From Areca catechu (taxonomy: Eukaryota; Streptophyta; Magnoliopsida; Arecales; Arecaceae), in assembly GCA_021397845.1 (NCBI GenBank), contig CM038043.1, positions 26,969,501 through 27,033,500 on the forward strand: a DNA stretch of 64,000 nt, written 5' to 3'. The translations under genes were made by a program, and so were the position numbers. The notes below the pieces were generated by a model. That model worked only from the letters and a program-made list of their open reading frames with translations, was not told the DNA's origin and ran no database searches. Of the stretch, positions 1 to 11,765 are shown piece by piece (the first letter of the stretch is position 1; every line of letters begins with the position of its first letter).

Positions 1-513
1 AAACCCTTTCAAAAAATCTCAACTCTCCTAAAAGCTCTCTAGATCCTCTATAGTCCTTCTCACCACCCTCTGAATCCTTTGTAGATCCTTCTTTCCACCC
101 TCTAGATCTTTTAGTTGTTGTTCTTGGCCTCTGTTAAATAGAGGTCGAAATCATGAGAATCTTGGTTTAAACCGCTTAAAAAATGGACTTCAATTCTTTG
201 TGCAAGTCTTATTTGACTCCTTGAAGCCTCCCAGCCATCTGATTGCATAAAAGTTAATGCAAATCATGCTCATCAATGCCCATATTTGATGGGCATCAAC
301 CACAGCCATCTGATTGTGCTCTAATCAAGTGTTGGGCCATTGAATCATACAAAATCATGCTAGATCAAGTCTCAAACGAAGTAAGAACATCCCATGGCCA
401 TTGAATCTCACCAGAGATCATATGGAGCCATCCGATCATGCAAAACTCCCTATGAACCATGAGAAACATCACTGTGGATCATGCAGAATGTAGTCCATAG
501 GACTATGAGCATG
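1..513 (-). repeat. 3' LTR of copia element C1, outer part
   Basis: This stretch aligns base by base, with scattered changes, to about 14440-14970, the 5' LTR of the same minus-strand element. Both share the run of 'agatcctttgtagatccttctc' type sequence, the 'taaatagaggt' motif and the later 'catgagc' region. The left end of the LTR lies outside the window. The LTR is interrupted at 513 by the solo LTR at 514-12544 and resumes at 12545-12663. Confidence 0.75.
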
Positions 514-1439
514 TGATCGCTGCCGTAGGTGGTCAAAAATAATTCACTAACTTAACTCTATAGATAGGATGAGTCGGGATCATATCATCAGGGATCTTAG
601 GGCTAAGTTATGATTTAAAAAGAAAAGAAAAGTAATTATTGTTGTATGAAAATAAAAGTGAGCAAGAAATAAACTATTCCTAAAGTAAAGGAAGGTGGAG
701 CGAGTATTTCAGGAGAGGAAGAGTAATTGTGTAGTGCTAAATTGCATTTCTCTTATAACTAAAATGTAATTGATTTTAGAGATTTACCTGTCTTTTCTTG
801 GCACACTCCGTACTTGTGGTAGATCATGTTGCATCTTTAGTAGGCACTAGGTATCCAACTCTTTTTCCTCGACATGCCCTGTATTTGTAATAGATCACGG
901 TGCATCTCCGGAAAGCAAGAACTGTCCCTAACCTCAATATAATATTAAAGCATAATAAACGATGAATAAAAGAGAATAAATAAATGAAAAAAAAATACTT
1001 TTTTTATTATAGAACGAGATATAAAAGGTTAAGAATTAGCTCTTCCCTCCCGTACTTCAACACTAACTCATTTTAAGTTGATCCTCTCCTATTCCCTGTG
1101 TAGAGGCTCTAAGGGACTTCGGGGAGTTGGAAGAGAGTGGAATAGAGGGACGAAAAGAGATAGAAGAGGGTGGAATGGATGGAAGAAGTGAGATGGAAGA
1201 GAGAAGGGAGAGAAGAGGGAAATGGAAGAAATAGAGGGACTCCTCTCCCAGGACTAATCTCTGGACTGATGAACTGATACTTCAATGGATCCCCAACTCT
1301 CCTCCCCGGACTCCCTTTTATAGGTAGTAAGCTCCTAACAACCCAACAACCCATGGTGAGTTCTGTTCCACCGTTCTAACTAAGTTCCCATGATCCTTGT
1401 CAGTTCCAACAAATTCTAGCTTTCAACTCCCAGGTAGTT

Positions 1440-2832
1440 TATTGACCCCTGGAATGATTTTGATAATTACAAAATATTGGAGCATGCATTTAATATTAAT
1501 ACTTTTTAAATATTTAAAAAGTTTTTGTAAGATGTTTCAAATGGACAATCATTCACCCTATAATTCTAAGATCATTGGAATGTAACAATGTATTCATGCA
1601 TATTTCAATCATTTAAGAGCCCAAAGTAAATTTAATTTTTTGATTATGTAAAAGGGCCAAATCAATATAATTTTAAGTTTAAAGATCTTAGAAGTTGTTT
1701 AGAAGTTGTTTGGAAGAAGCTTGAAGATGTTTGGAAGAAGTTTGAAGTTGTTTAGAAGAAGTTTGAAGCCTTTTGGAAGACTCTGAAGAAGTTTCACTCG
1801 AGCTGACTCAACTAAATAGAGCTAATATATTGTTTGGCATGGCACAAAAACTTTCTGATACACAACATTTGAGCCGACTCAATAAAGTCTGAGCTGACTC
1901 TCACAGAGTGACAGAATGTAGCTTCTGAGACTTTAGTCAATTGAGCCGACTCTAATTTGGAATGAGCCGACTCTCATAGACTATAGAATTTCTTCACTAA
2001 CAATCTGAGCCGACTCGAAGTCTACGAGCCGACTCAAATCCCATAATTTGAATAGTAATGGCTAGTTCCAGAATTTGAATTTCTTGGTTCTAAAGCCTTC
2101 CAATGGCTAGTGTTTGGTTTCTAAGAAATTCTAATGGCCATATTCACCTGGTATACTTCAAGAAGTTATAAATGAGGGATTTAAGTAAAGAAAAAGAAGT
2201 TTTTAACAAGAGATAAGAGAGCATTGAATATTCTAAGAGCTTTCAAGTAAAAAATTCAAGTTCTCCAGCAACTTCCTACTAACTTTTTGAGTTTATCTTT
2301 GAAGAGTTAAAAGAGCCTTGAAGAGCAATGAAGAAGCATTCAAGAAGGCCTCATTAAGAGCTTCAACTGCAACCATTTAACACTTTGGGTTTGTTTTAGT
2401 GTTGCTTCTTTTATTAACTCTATTTTTGAGTTGTTGCAAGTACATCAGGTGGCTATAGCTTGTAAATTATTTTGAGGTTGATTGGTTAACCTTGAAAACC
2501 AAGTTGGGTTATCAGTGAGCCCAGGAAAACTAACTTTGTATTGGGTTTTAGATTGTGAGCCCGTGGAAAAATAATCTGGCTGTATTCGGGGTGAATATAG
2601 TAGAAATTCCAAGTGTGCACCTTGGATAGTTGACGTAGGAGCTAGATTGCTCCAAACCACTCTAAATCTTGTGGTATTTGAGTTTGTTCTTGCTTTGCTT
2701 ACTTATTTACTTTCGCTTGCAATACTATATCACTTCACTCACCACACAAAAGTTTTCAAAAAGGCACATACTTGCTTAAATTTTTTTTCAAACCCAATTC
2801 ATCCCCCTCTTAGATTGGCTAACTGGGCAACA
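1440..2832 (+). repeat. 5' LTR of SIRE-1
   Basis: Starts TATTGACCCC (the TG is mutated to TA; the 3' copy has TGTTGACCCC) and ends GGGCAACA. It aligns along its whole length to 10405-11765. It carries three 21-bp repeats (1702-1764) where the 3' LTR has one (10680-10700). About seven copies of a GAGCCGACTC-like motif lie between about 1796 and 2035. Confidence 0.92.
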
Positions 2833-2834
2833 AG

Positions 2835-2847
2835 TGGTATTAGAGCC
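2835..2847 (+). promoter_or_regulatory. Primer binding site of SIRE-1
   Basis: TGGTATTAGAGCC lies two bases after the 5' LTR and differs by one base from the complement of the plant initiator tRNA-Met 3' end (TGGTATCAGAGCC). It primes minus-strand DNA synthesis. Confidence 0.9.
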
Positions 2848-2901
2848 ACGTCTCAAGGCCATTAATCTAATGATTAAGAGAAAAGTTTTATAGCAACCCA
2901 A

Positions 2902-4587
2902 ATGAGCACATCTTTGGCCGAAGGTCAATCAAGCAATAGACCTCTACTGTTCACTGGCACCAATTATACTTATTGGAAGGCTAGAATGAAAATTTATATT
3001 CAAGCTGTTGATTTTCAATTATAGAAGATAATCTTAAAAGGACTACACATATCCATTAAAAAATCTGATGGCTTAGACATTCCTAAACCGGAAGAAGAAT
3101 GGGATGAATATGACATGAAAATAGATAAACTAAATGCCAAAGCCAAGAACCTTCTTTATTGTGTTTTGGATGCTAATAAGTTTAACCAGATTTCCACTTA
3201 TACTTTGGCAAAGAAAATTTTGGATAAACTACAAGTTACACATGAAGGTACAACACAAGTGAAGACCTTCAAAATTAATATTCTTGTGCACAATTATGAA
3301 CTATTTAAAATTGAACCAAATGAAATAATATTTGAAATATTTGCTAGATTTACAGATATTATTAATGGTTTGAAAAGTCTTGGCAGGATATATTCCAATG
3401 TTGATCTTGTCCAAAAGATTCTTAGATGTTTACCAGATAAATGGGATTCCAAGGTCACTGCAATACAAGAAGCCAAGGACTTAAACACACTTCCACTTGA
3501 TAAACTTCTTGGTTCTTTAATTACATATGAAATGACTATGCAGCACCGCAGTGAAGATGACAACAAGAAAAAGAAATCTATAGCTTTCAAGGTTGCAGCT
3601 GAGATTAAGAAGCAAGAAGAAGAGAAAGAAGAAAGCCCCTCCTCTAATGAAGAACTATGAGATGATGACATAGCCTTAGTTATGAGAAGATTCAGGAGAT
3701 TTATGGACAAAAGAAAGTCAAGATATTGGAGGAAGCATCTTGGCAAAGGTGAACAAAGTAAAGAGAAGGAGAAAGATAAAGACAAAGAAAAGGAGCAACA
3801 ATCTATATGTTATGAATGCAAGAAACCGGGACACTACCATTCAGAGTGTCTTACATTGAAAAAGGGATACAAGAAGAAGAAGAAGAAAGTCATGATGGCT
3901 ACATGGAGCGACAACGATGAATCTACTTCAAATGAAGAGGAAGAGATCACAAAATTAGCCAATATATGTTTGATAGGTCTAAAAGATGAGGTAACATCAA
4001 GTGAACCCATACATAAATTTACTTATGATGAATTACATATTGCCTTTTATGAACTTTTAACTGAATATAAGAAAGCTGGTTTGAAAATCAAATCCATGAA
4101 AAATAAATATGACATATTGTTGAAGGAAAAGAATGAAATTTTTGAAAAGAACAATCTATTACAAAAAGATTTAAGCAATATTTTTGAAAAATACAAGGTA
4201 TTACAAATTGAAAAAGACGATTGTTTTGAAAAGAATAAGAGTTTGCAAAATAAAATGAATAGACTCAAACCTCTTGTTGATAAGTTGACTCTAAGTTCAA
4301 ACAAACTTGATCTAATCTTGAATAATCAAAAGAAATATAATGATAGAGCTGGAATTGGATATAATACAATGCATATAAACAAATTTTTAGCTTTAAAATC
4401 TTATGCATCGAAGTTTTCAGCATTCAATTCTTTTCAAAAGCCAAAAGTTATTTATTTTTGCTGTAATAGGGTTGGACACAAAGCTTATGAATGTAATCTG
4501 AGAAAGAAAAACAAAAACAAAGTGAAAAAAACTTGGATTCCTAAAGGAACCACTGCTACTAACCATCAAGGATCCAAGAAAGCTTAG
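2902..4587 (+). pseudogene. gag: SIRE-1 gag (nucleocapsid polyprotein), broken
   Basis: The frame opens at ATG 2902 with an N-terminal stretch containing the copia gag signature F-x-G-T-N-Y-x-Y-W, and stays in one frame to 4587. It is cut by TAG at 3022 (a Trp codon in SIRE-2), TGA at 3658 and TAG at 4585 (Trp in SIRE-2). The order is: capsid-like UBN2-type region (to about 3560), Lys/Glu-rich linker, an intact CCHC knuckle at 3808-3849 (Cys-x2-Cys-x4-His-x4-Cys), a long coiled coil rich in Lys, Glu, Asn and Leu (about 4050-4300), and a second knuckle near 4453-4494. The second knuckle has lost its first Cys (now Tyr). The coiled coil and double knuckle are typical of Sirevirus gag. Confidence 0.88.
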
Positions 4588-4604
4588 GTACCTAAAAATT
4601 CTAC

Positions 4605-7600
4605 TTGATTGTTTTGCAAGAATGTCTAACAGTCCAAAATTCAAAGAAGAGATGGTATCTAGATAGCAGCTATTCAAGATATATGATGGGTGACAAAGAT
4701 CAATTCATCACCCTCGCAATGAAAGATGGTGGAAGGTTACATTTGGTGACAGGCAAGGAAAAAATCATTGGAATTTATAAGATCAAAATTATCCCTTCTA
4801 CTTATATTAAAAATATATTGCTAGTAGACAAATTGAAGTACAATCTATTGAGCATTAGTCAATTATGTGATAAAGGCTTCAAAGTTGTATTTGAATCTTT
4901 AATGTATATAGTAACTAACTCTCTTGATTCTAGCATTAGGTTTGTTGGCATAGACTTGGAAATATTTATATTGTAGACTTAAATGATCTAGCAATGTCAA
5001 GTAGTACAAGTCTAATGGCTTTGAATGCTAAAATCAAGGAATCTAGTTTATTTTGGCATAGAAGATTGGATCATACTAGCATGCATACTTTAACAAAATT
5101 AATTTTCAAAGACTTAGTTAGAGGTTTACCAAAGTTTAAAGTTGATTATGATCATGTTTGTGATGCATGTCAGTATGGTAAACAAACTAGGGAGAGTTTT
5201 ACATCTAAAAACATTATTTCAACATCAAGACCCTAAGAACTGCTACACATGGACTTATTTGGACTAACTAGTACCATAAGCCTAGGAGGTATAAAATATG
5301 GACTTGTGATAGTAGATGATTTTTCATGATTCACATGGGTTATGTTTCTTGCACACAAAGATGAAGCTTTTAAAGTTTTTCAAAAATTTTATAAAAAAAT
5401 TTTAAATCAGAAAAATCTTTCAATTGTTTCAATTAGAAGTGATCATGGTACTGAATTCAAAAATCAATATTTTAAAAAATTTTGCACAGAATATGGCATT
5501 GATCATAAATTTTCAGCCCCTAGAATACCATAACAAAATGGTATTGTGAAAAGAAAAATAGAACATTGGAAGAGATGGCCCAAACCATGTTGTATGAAAG
5601 CAATCTTCCAAGATAATTTTAGGCAGAAGCTGTGAACACTGCATGTTACATATTAAACCATGTTTTGATTAGATCCAATTTTGAAGAAAACCCCTATGAG
5701 CTTTGGAATGATAAAAAATTAAATATTCATTACTTTCGTGTTTTTGGATGTAAATGTTATATCTTGAACAATGAAAAAGATAACTTAAATAAATTTGATG
5801 CAAAATCTGACCAAGGCATATTTCTTAGATATTCAACAACTAGTAAAGTATATAAGTTTTTAACGAAAGAACTTTAACTATTGAAGAATCAATTTATGTT
5901 ATTTTTGATGAGTCTAACCTCACACCTTCAAGAAAATAAGAGTGTATTGACAATGATGCAGGTTCCCTGAATGATGGAGTAAAGGACTTGAGCTTGAAGG
6001 AAAAGCAAGTTGATCAAGAAAAGGAAAATGTAAGTATAGAATATGATGAGCTACCAAAAGATTGGAGGTACGTACATTGTCATCCTAAATATTAATTATT
6101 GGTGATCCCTCTCAAGAAGTAAGAACTAGGTCATCTTTTAGAGACACCTTTAACTATTTAGCATTTGTTTCTCAAGTTAAGCCTAACTACATGGAGGAAG
6201 CTGAAAATGATCCATATTGGATGATGGTTATGCAGGAGGAACTTAATCAATTTGAAAGAAATAATGTATGGACCTTAGTAGCTAGACCTAAGGAACATCC
6301 TAGCATAGGTTCTAAATGGATTTTGAGAAATAAATTAGATGACAAAGGTAATATAATTAGAAACAAAGCCATATTAGTTGTTAAAGGATATAACCAAGAA
6401 GAAAGAATATATTTTGATGAAACTTATGTACCTGTAGCAAGATTAGAAGCCATAAGACTCTTACTTGCATTTGCATGTCACATGAAATTTAAATTTTTTC
6501 AAATGGATGTAAAAAGTGCTTTTTTAAATGGCTATATTGAAGAAAAAGTTTTATAAAACAACCTCCAGGTTTTGAAAATCACTCTTTTCCAAACCATGTT
6601 TTCAAACTAAACAAAGCTTTATATGGTTTGAAACAGGCACAAGAGCATGCTATGAGAGGTTGAGCAAATTTCTTTTAGAAAATGATTTCAAAAGAAGTAA
6701 AGTAGATACAACATTGTTTATTAAAAGAAAAGATGATGAATTGTTAGTTGTACAAATATATGTTAATGATATAATCTTTGGTACAACTAATGAAACTTAT
6801 GTCAAGAATTTGCAAAGCAATGCCGGGAGAATTTGAAATGAGCATGATGGATGAACTCACTTTCTTTCTTGGACTGCAAATTAAACAAATAAAGGAAGGG
6901 ATATTCATCAACCAAACAAAGTACATCAAAGAACTATCAAAGAAGTTTGGGATGGAATCTATAAAAGAAATTGGCACACCCATGAGCCCAACCTGCAAAC
7001 TTGGTAAAAATGAGGAAGGTAACAAGGTTGATCAAAAACTATATCGAGGTATGATCGAATCTCTACTTAATTTGGCTGCAAGTAGACCTAATATACTATT
7101 TAGTATTTGTATATGTGCGAGATTTCAATCTAATCCTAAAGAATCACATATACTTGTTGTTAAAGAATCATAAGATATCTCAAAGGTACATCAAACTTAG
7201 GTTTATGGTATTCTAAATCTTCATCTTTAAATTTAATTGGTTATTCTGATACTGATTATGGTGGATGTAGAATTGATAGAAAGAGTACTAGTGGCACATG
7301 TCAATTTCTAGGGTTGAACTTAATCTCATGGCATAGTAAGAAACAAAACTTCGTGGCACTATCTACTGCTGAGGCAGAGTATGTGGCTGAGGGAGTTGTT
7401 GTGCTCAAGTGTTATGGATTAAGCAACAATAGAAGATTATGGTATTATTCAATCTAAAATTCTAATCAAATGTGATAACATAAGTGCTATTAACTTAACA
7501 AATAATCCTATTCAGCATTCAAAAACTAAATATATTGAAATTAGACATCATTTCATTAGGGATCATGTTCGAAATGGTACATTGAACTTGAATTCATTTG

Positions 7601-7690
7601 TACTGAAAAATAATTGGCTGACATCTTTACCAAACCACTTACCGAGAATAGATTTCAAATGATTAGGGGAGAATTAGGCCTTTGTGATTC
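4605..7690 (+). pseudogene. pol: SIRE-1 pol (PR-INT-RT-RH), broken
   Basis: Copia-order polyprotein in several frames. Protease (4605-4976): the catalytic Asp-Ser-Gly is Asp-Ser-Ser at 4662-4670. Integrase (about 4994-5877): pre-integrase His and Cys residues are present, the first Asp is at 5252 and the second at 5441, but the Glu of D,D-35-E is Lys at 5549-5551, followed by a frameshift and stops (5326 and 5531, among others). Reverse transcriptase (about 6191-7173): the Tyr-Val-Asp-Asp box reads Tyr-Val-Asn-Asp at 6759-6770. RNase H (about 7180-7690): the 'STAEAEY' motif is readable near 7360. Both enzyme active-site losses and the frameshifts make it clearly dead. The extra ORF lies downstream. 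Confidence 0.9.
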
Positions 7691-8035
7691 TTTTTAGAAT
7701 TTTGACCTAATTTCTTCAAGAATCAAGGAAAATTTCTCTATAGGACCTCCATCACCTATTTAAGCTAGATACACACATTTCTTAGTATTTTTATAGGAGT
7801 AAAAACCATTTCTCTGAATTTTTTGAACCTTTTTCCCTAGTTTTGCTCAAGCCGACTCGAGCAGGAAGAGCAGTTTAGATGAGTAGACTCAGATGGCGGG
7901 TTACATAGGAGCCACAAGCCCTAAAATCTCCTATTCACCCTTCTATTTACTGTTGAATCGAGCATTAGGGACTACTTTCTTCTCTAACCATAGGGACCAT
8001 ACAAACCTTCCAAATCCTCTTAGATTCTTGATCCT

Positions 8036-9645
8036 ATGGCACCCAAAAGAGCTATAGCAAAGAGATCAAAGCGAGTGGCACCTAGCACTATTCAAGCTGA
8101 GAGGAGATCCAAAAGAAGGGAAGATGAGCCGACTCATCATGAAACTCAAGAACAACAAACTCCACAGTGGCAAATCATCCAAATGGGCAACTGACTTGTT
8201 ACTTCAGGTAGAAGATTGGATTTCACTTTTCTAGAACAACAAAATTTTTGGATTGGTGAATGGATGAAGCTTAAGGTTGGGAGTATTTCTATTCATTGGA
8301 TGTCCTTTCGTATCCCACTTTAGTCAAAACCTTCTTTGAGAATTTATTCCTTGGAGCAAATCAGATTCTCTCCACAGTAAAGGGAATTAGCATGTTTGTT
8401 GATGAAACCAGGTTATGCATCATTCTTCAAATGCCTAAAGCTGGAAAGTGTTATTTGAATTTGAAGGATAGACAGAGGACTTTGAGGACAGTTCTTGAGA
8501 GAAGTAATATTGAAGGAATATCTAATGTACAAGCAAACAGACTTTCATTGGAAATGAGATTGCTTCATAACGTTATCAGTTGAGTGTTTTTACCCAGGAC
8601 AGGGAGATTTGATTGGGTAAGTGAGCAAGACCTGATGTTTATGAGGTACTTGAATGAGGGGGAGGCCCGTAATCTATCTTTCATTATGATGAGTCAAATC
8701 AGGGATGCAGCTCGAAAGGCCAGGGCATGTCTACCCTATGGGATGGCTTTTACTGTTTTATTATAGGATCGTGGCATTGACTTGTCGGTGAGGATGGCAG
8801 ACCCCTATTGCATACAGATAGATACTCAGAGAAATCTTTACATAGGATGGGGTACCACAGAGTAGAGGGAGTTTGGATGAAGAAGATATATGGACAGAGG
8901 GTAGCTCACTCTGATGGTGATGATGATGTTCCAGCTGATGCAGATGTTGCTGAGCCGACTGATGATGAGGATGAGCTAGTTGATGAGGCTAGACCTGCAA
9001 AACCAGCACCTACCACACCTCATCCATCAGTTCCTTCTGAGCCAAGTACTGGTGGGCAGCAGGATTCTGAGCAGATACAGATGCTTCGAGATGACATTTC
9101 TGCCATTAGATATGATTTACATACTGTTCGAGCAGAGACACATTCATGGATAGATCTACTACATACCAAAATGAGAGATAGATTTAGTCAGATTCTAGCA
9201 GTTATATATCAGACCACTTTGGCTGGACCTTTCAGATCATCTCCTCCAATCATGAGATGATGGTCATGACTTTGATTAGCAGGTTGATGAGCATAATATG
9301 GACACACCTACAGCACCTGAGATAGAGCAGCCTAGTAGGGCATTCATGACACACCAGCTACTAAGATTCTCTTAGTGCCAGCATACTTGCTTTATCAGAT
9401 GCCTTTATTGATCAGAGGACTACAGTGCTTTCAGAGCCACCTCCTCCAGCACCTGAGCCAGAGCCTACTCCTCCTCCTCCAGCTCCTACTCGAGACACAC
9501 CTAGACAGTATCGTAGATCTAGAGTCCTAGAGCCGGTCCTTCTCTTAGGACTAGGAACTTGACTCATCAGACTCCTAGATCTTCTAGACATAGGATTATG
9601 GCTAATATTATATTAGACCTTCCATCTGATAAGGCTAGCCTCATA
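8036..9645 (+). pseudogene. SIRE-1 accessory ORF downstream of pol, broken
   Basis: The first Met (8036) starts a Lys/Arg-rich, basic N terminus. A middle region follows (8296-8766, one TGA at 8581). It has a conserved stretch 'LPYGMAFT' (near 8740) and 'EKSLHRMGY' (near 8830), then an acidic run, a Pro-rich linker, a possible coiled coil (about 9060-9200) and a Pro/Arg-rich tail. The same protein is seen in SIRE-2 (35847-39666) and at the right edge (63350-64000), so it is a real conserved ORF. I see no signal peptide or clear membrane segment. It resembles the 'putative plant transposon protein' domain of plant repeats, from memory. Function is unknown. Several stops and frameshifts inactivate it. 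Confidence 0.75.
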
Positions 9646-10024
9646 GATCTCTTATATTTTGTTGTGTCTCATGTATGTTACTATGTTACATGTATTGAAC
9701 TGAAGTTTTAATGATTCTGAAATTTCACTATTTTTGTCATTTTCTCTCGTTTACTCTCTGAATGTGTGATTTAATTCAATAATAAGGGGGGAAATATGTA
9801 ATGGAAAATGATAATATAATAGAGCATTTATACTTTTTGTTAATGACAAAAAGGAAGAGAAATATGTGAAGCATGGAAAATGTGATAAAATTATGTAATG
9901 CACAAAAAAGTATGAGGAAAATATGGATTACAATGGATTACATGAGCAATTATATGTGTACAAAATATTAAGTAAAGGGGAGTACATTTCTTAAAATACA
10001 ATGAGCCTTCCCATTTCACTCTAA

Positions 10025-10244
10025 AGCTTCGATACTTTAGTTAAAATATAAAGCTCTGATACTTCAGTTAAATTATAAAATAAACTCTTATATAAAGCTC
10101 TGATACTTAACTCTAAAGCTCTGATATTTCAGTCAATTTATAAAGTGAATGTTCAAAAGCTATGATACTCAACTTAGCTCTGATACTTAACTTATAAAGC
10201 TCTAATACTTTAATCAATTTGAATTGATAATAGCTCTGATACTT
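10025..10244 (+). repeat. Eight tRNA-Met-end-like repeats before the PPT of SIRE-1
   Basis: Spaced copies of AAGCTCTGATACTT(C/T)AGT occur near 10025, 10051, 10096, 10117, 10158, 10176, 10198 and 10232, with weaker ones near 10267 and 10303. The core GCTCTGATAC equals the 3' end of plant initiator tRNA-Met without its last CA. The rest of 9646-10384 is non-coding AT-rich DNA between the accessory ORF and the PPT. Confidence 0.85.
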
Positions 10245-10385
10245 TAGTCAATAAATCATGATTTGAATTGCCTGATACACTATATAGCACATTCTAAACT
10301 AATTTACTCTGATATAGTTGTCATTTACTTTGACACATTTAAAAATGTAAAGATACTTATTATTTTTATGTCCAGTATTTTGTCA

Positions 10386-10404
10386 TCATCAAAAAGAGGA
10401 AGGT
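10386..10404 (+). promoter_or_regulatory. Polypurine tract of SIRE-1
   Basis: A purine-rich run (AAAAAGAGGAAGG) ends just before the 3' LTR. The matching site in SIRE-2 is at 40169-40187. It primes plus-strand DNA synthesis. Confidence 0.85.
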
Positions 10405-11765
10405 TGTTGACCCCTGGAATGATTTTGATGATTACAAAATATTGGAGCATGCATTTGATACTAATACTTTTCAAATATTTAAGAAGTTTTTGTAGAATGT
10501 TTCAAATGGACAATCATTCACCATACAATTCTAAGATTATTGGAATGTATCAATGTATTCAAGAAAAAGTTTCATGTATATTTCAATCATTTAATAGCCC
10601 TAAGTAAATTTAATTTTTTGATTATGTAAAAGGGCCAAATCAATGTAATTTTAAGTTTAAAGATCTTAAAAGTTGTTTAGAAGTTGTTTGGAAGAAGTTT
10701 GAAGCCTTTTGGAAGTCTCTGAAGAAGTTTCACTCGAGCCGACTCAACTAAATAGAGCTGATACATTGTTTGGTATGGCATAGAAACTTTCTGATACACA
10801 GCATTTGAGCCGACTCAATGAAGATTCGAGCCAACTCTCACAGAGCAACATAATGTAGCTTCTGAGATTTTAGTTAATTGAGCCGACTTTAATTTGGAAT
10901 GAGCCAACTCTCATAGACTATAGAATTTCTTCACTGACAATCCGAGCCAACTTGAAGTCTGCAAGCCAACTCAAATCCCATAATTTGAATAGTAATGGCT
11001 AGTTCTAGAATTTGAATTTCTTGGTTCTAAAGCCTTCCAATGGCTAGTTTTTAGTTTCCAAGGAATTCTAACGGCCATATTCACTGGGAACACTTCAAGA
11101 AGCTATAAATGAGGAATTAAAGTGAAAAAAAAAGAAGTTTTTGATAAGAAATAAGAGAGCATTGAATATTCTAAGAGCTTTCAAGTGAAAAACTTAAGTT
11201 CACCAATAACTTCCCACCAACTTCTTGAGTTGATCTTTGAAGAGTTAAGAGAGCTTTGAAGAGCATTGAAGAAGCATTCAAGAAGGCCTCATTAAGAGCT
11301 TCAACTACGATCATTCAATACTTTGAGTTTGTTTTAGTGTTGCTTCTTTTATTAACTTTATTTTTGAGTTGTTTCAAGTACAGTAGGTGGCTGTAACTTG
11401 TAAGTTATTTTAAGATTAATTGGTTAGCCTTGAAAACCATGTTGGGTTGTTAGTGAGCCTAGGAAAACTAACTTTATATTGGGTTTTGGATTGTAAGCCC
11501 GTAGGAAAATAATCTGGCTATATTCGGGTAAATATAGTGAAAATCCCAAGTGTGCACCTTGGATAGTAGACGTAAGAGCTGGGATGCTTCGAACCACTCT
11601 AAATCTTGCAGTGTTTAAGTTTGTTCTTGCTTTGCTTACTTATTTACTTTCGCTTATAATACTCTATCACTTCACTCACCACACAAAAGTTTTCAAAAAG
11701 GCACATGCTTAAATTTTTTTTCAAACCCAATTCACCCCCCCTCTTGGGTTGGCTAACTGGGCACA
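10405..11765 (+). repeat. 3' LTR of SIRE-1
   Basis: TGTTGACCCC ... GGGCACA, homologous to 1440-2832 over its full length. The right target duplication TAGTT follows at 11766-11770. Confidence 0.92.

Larger units (their letters stand above)
1440..11765 (+). mobile_element. SIRE-1: full-length Sirevirus-like Ty1/copia element
   Basis: This 10.3-kb element has two LTRs (1440-2832 and 10405-11765), a tRNA-Met type primer binding site, gag, pol in copia order (protease, integrase, reverse transcriptase, RNase H), an extra ORF after pol, and a polypurine tract. The 5-bp duplication TAGTT (1435-1439 and 11766-11770) flanks it exactly. Long LTRs, a coiled-coil gag with two zinc knuckles and an extra 3' ORF fit the Sirevirus (SIRE/Maximus) lineage. 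All ORFs are broken, so it cannot move on its own. It is inserted in the solo LTR 514-12544. Confidence 0.92.

Noticed and set aside
8036..9645. Retroviral-type envelope protein after pol
   Set aside because: No signal peptide, clear membrane segment or cleavage site seen; it is called only an accessory ORF.
10025..10244. CRISPR-like array
   Set aside because: Repeats are short, unevenly spaced, inside a plant LTR element and without any cas gene.
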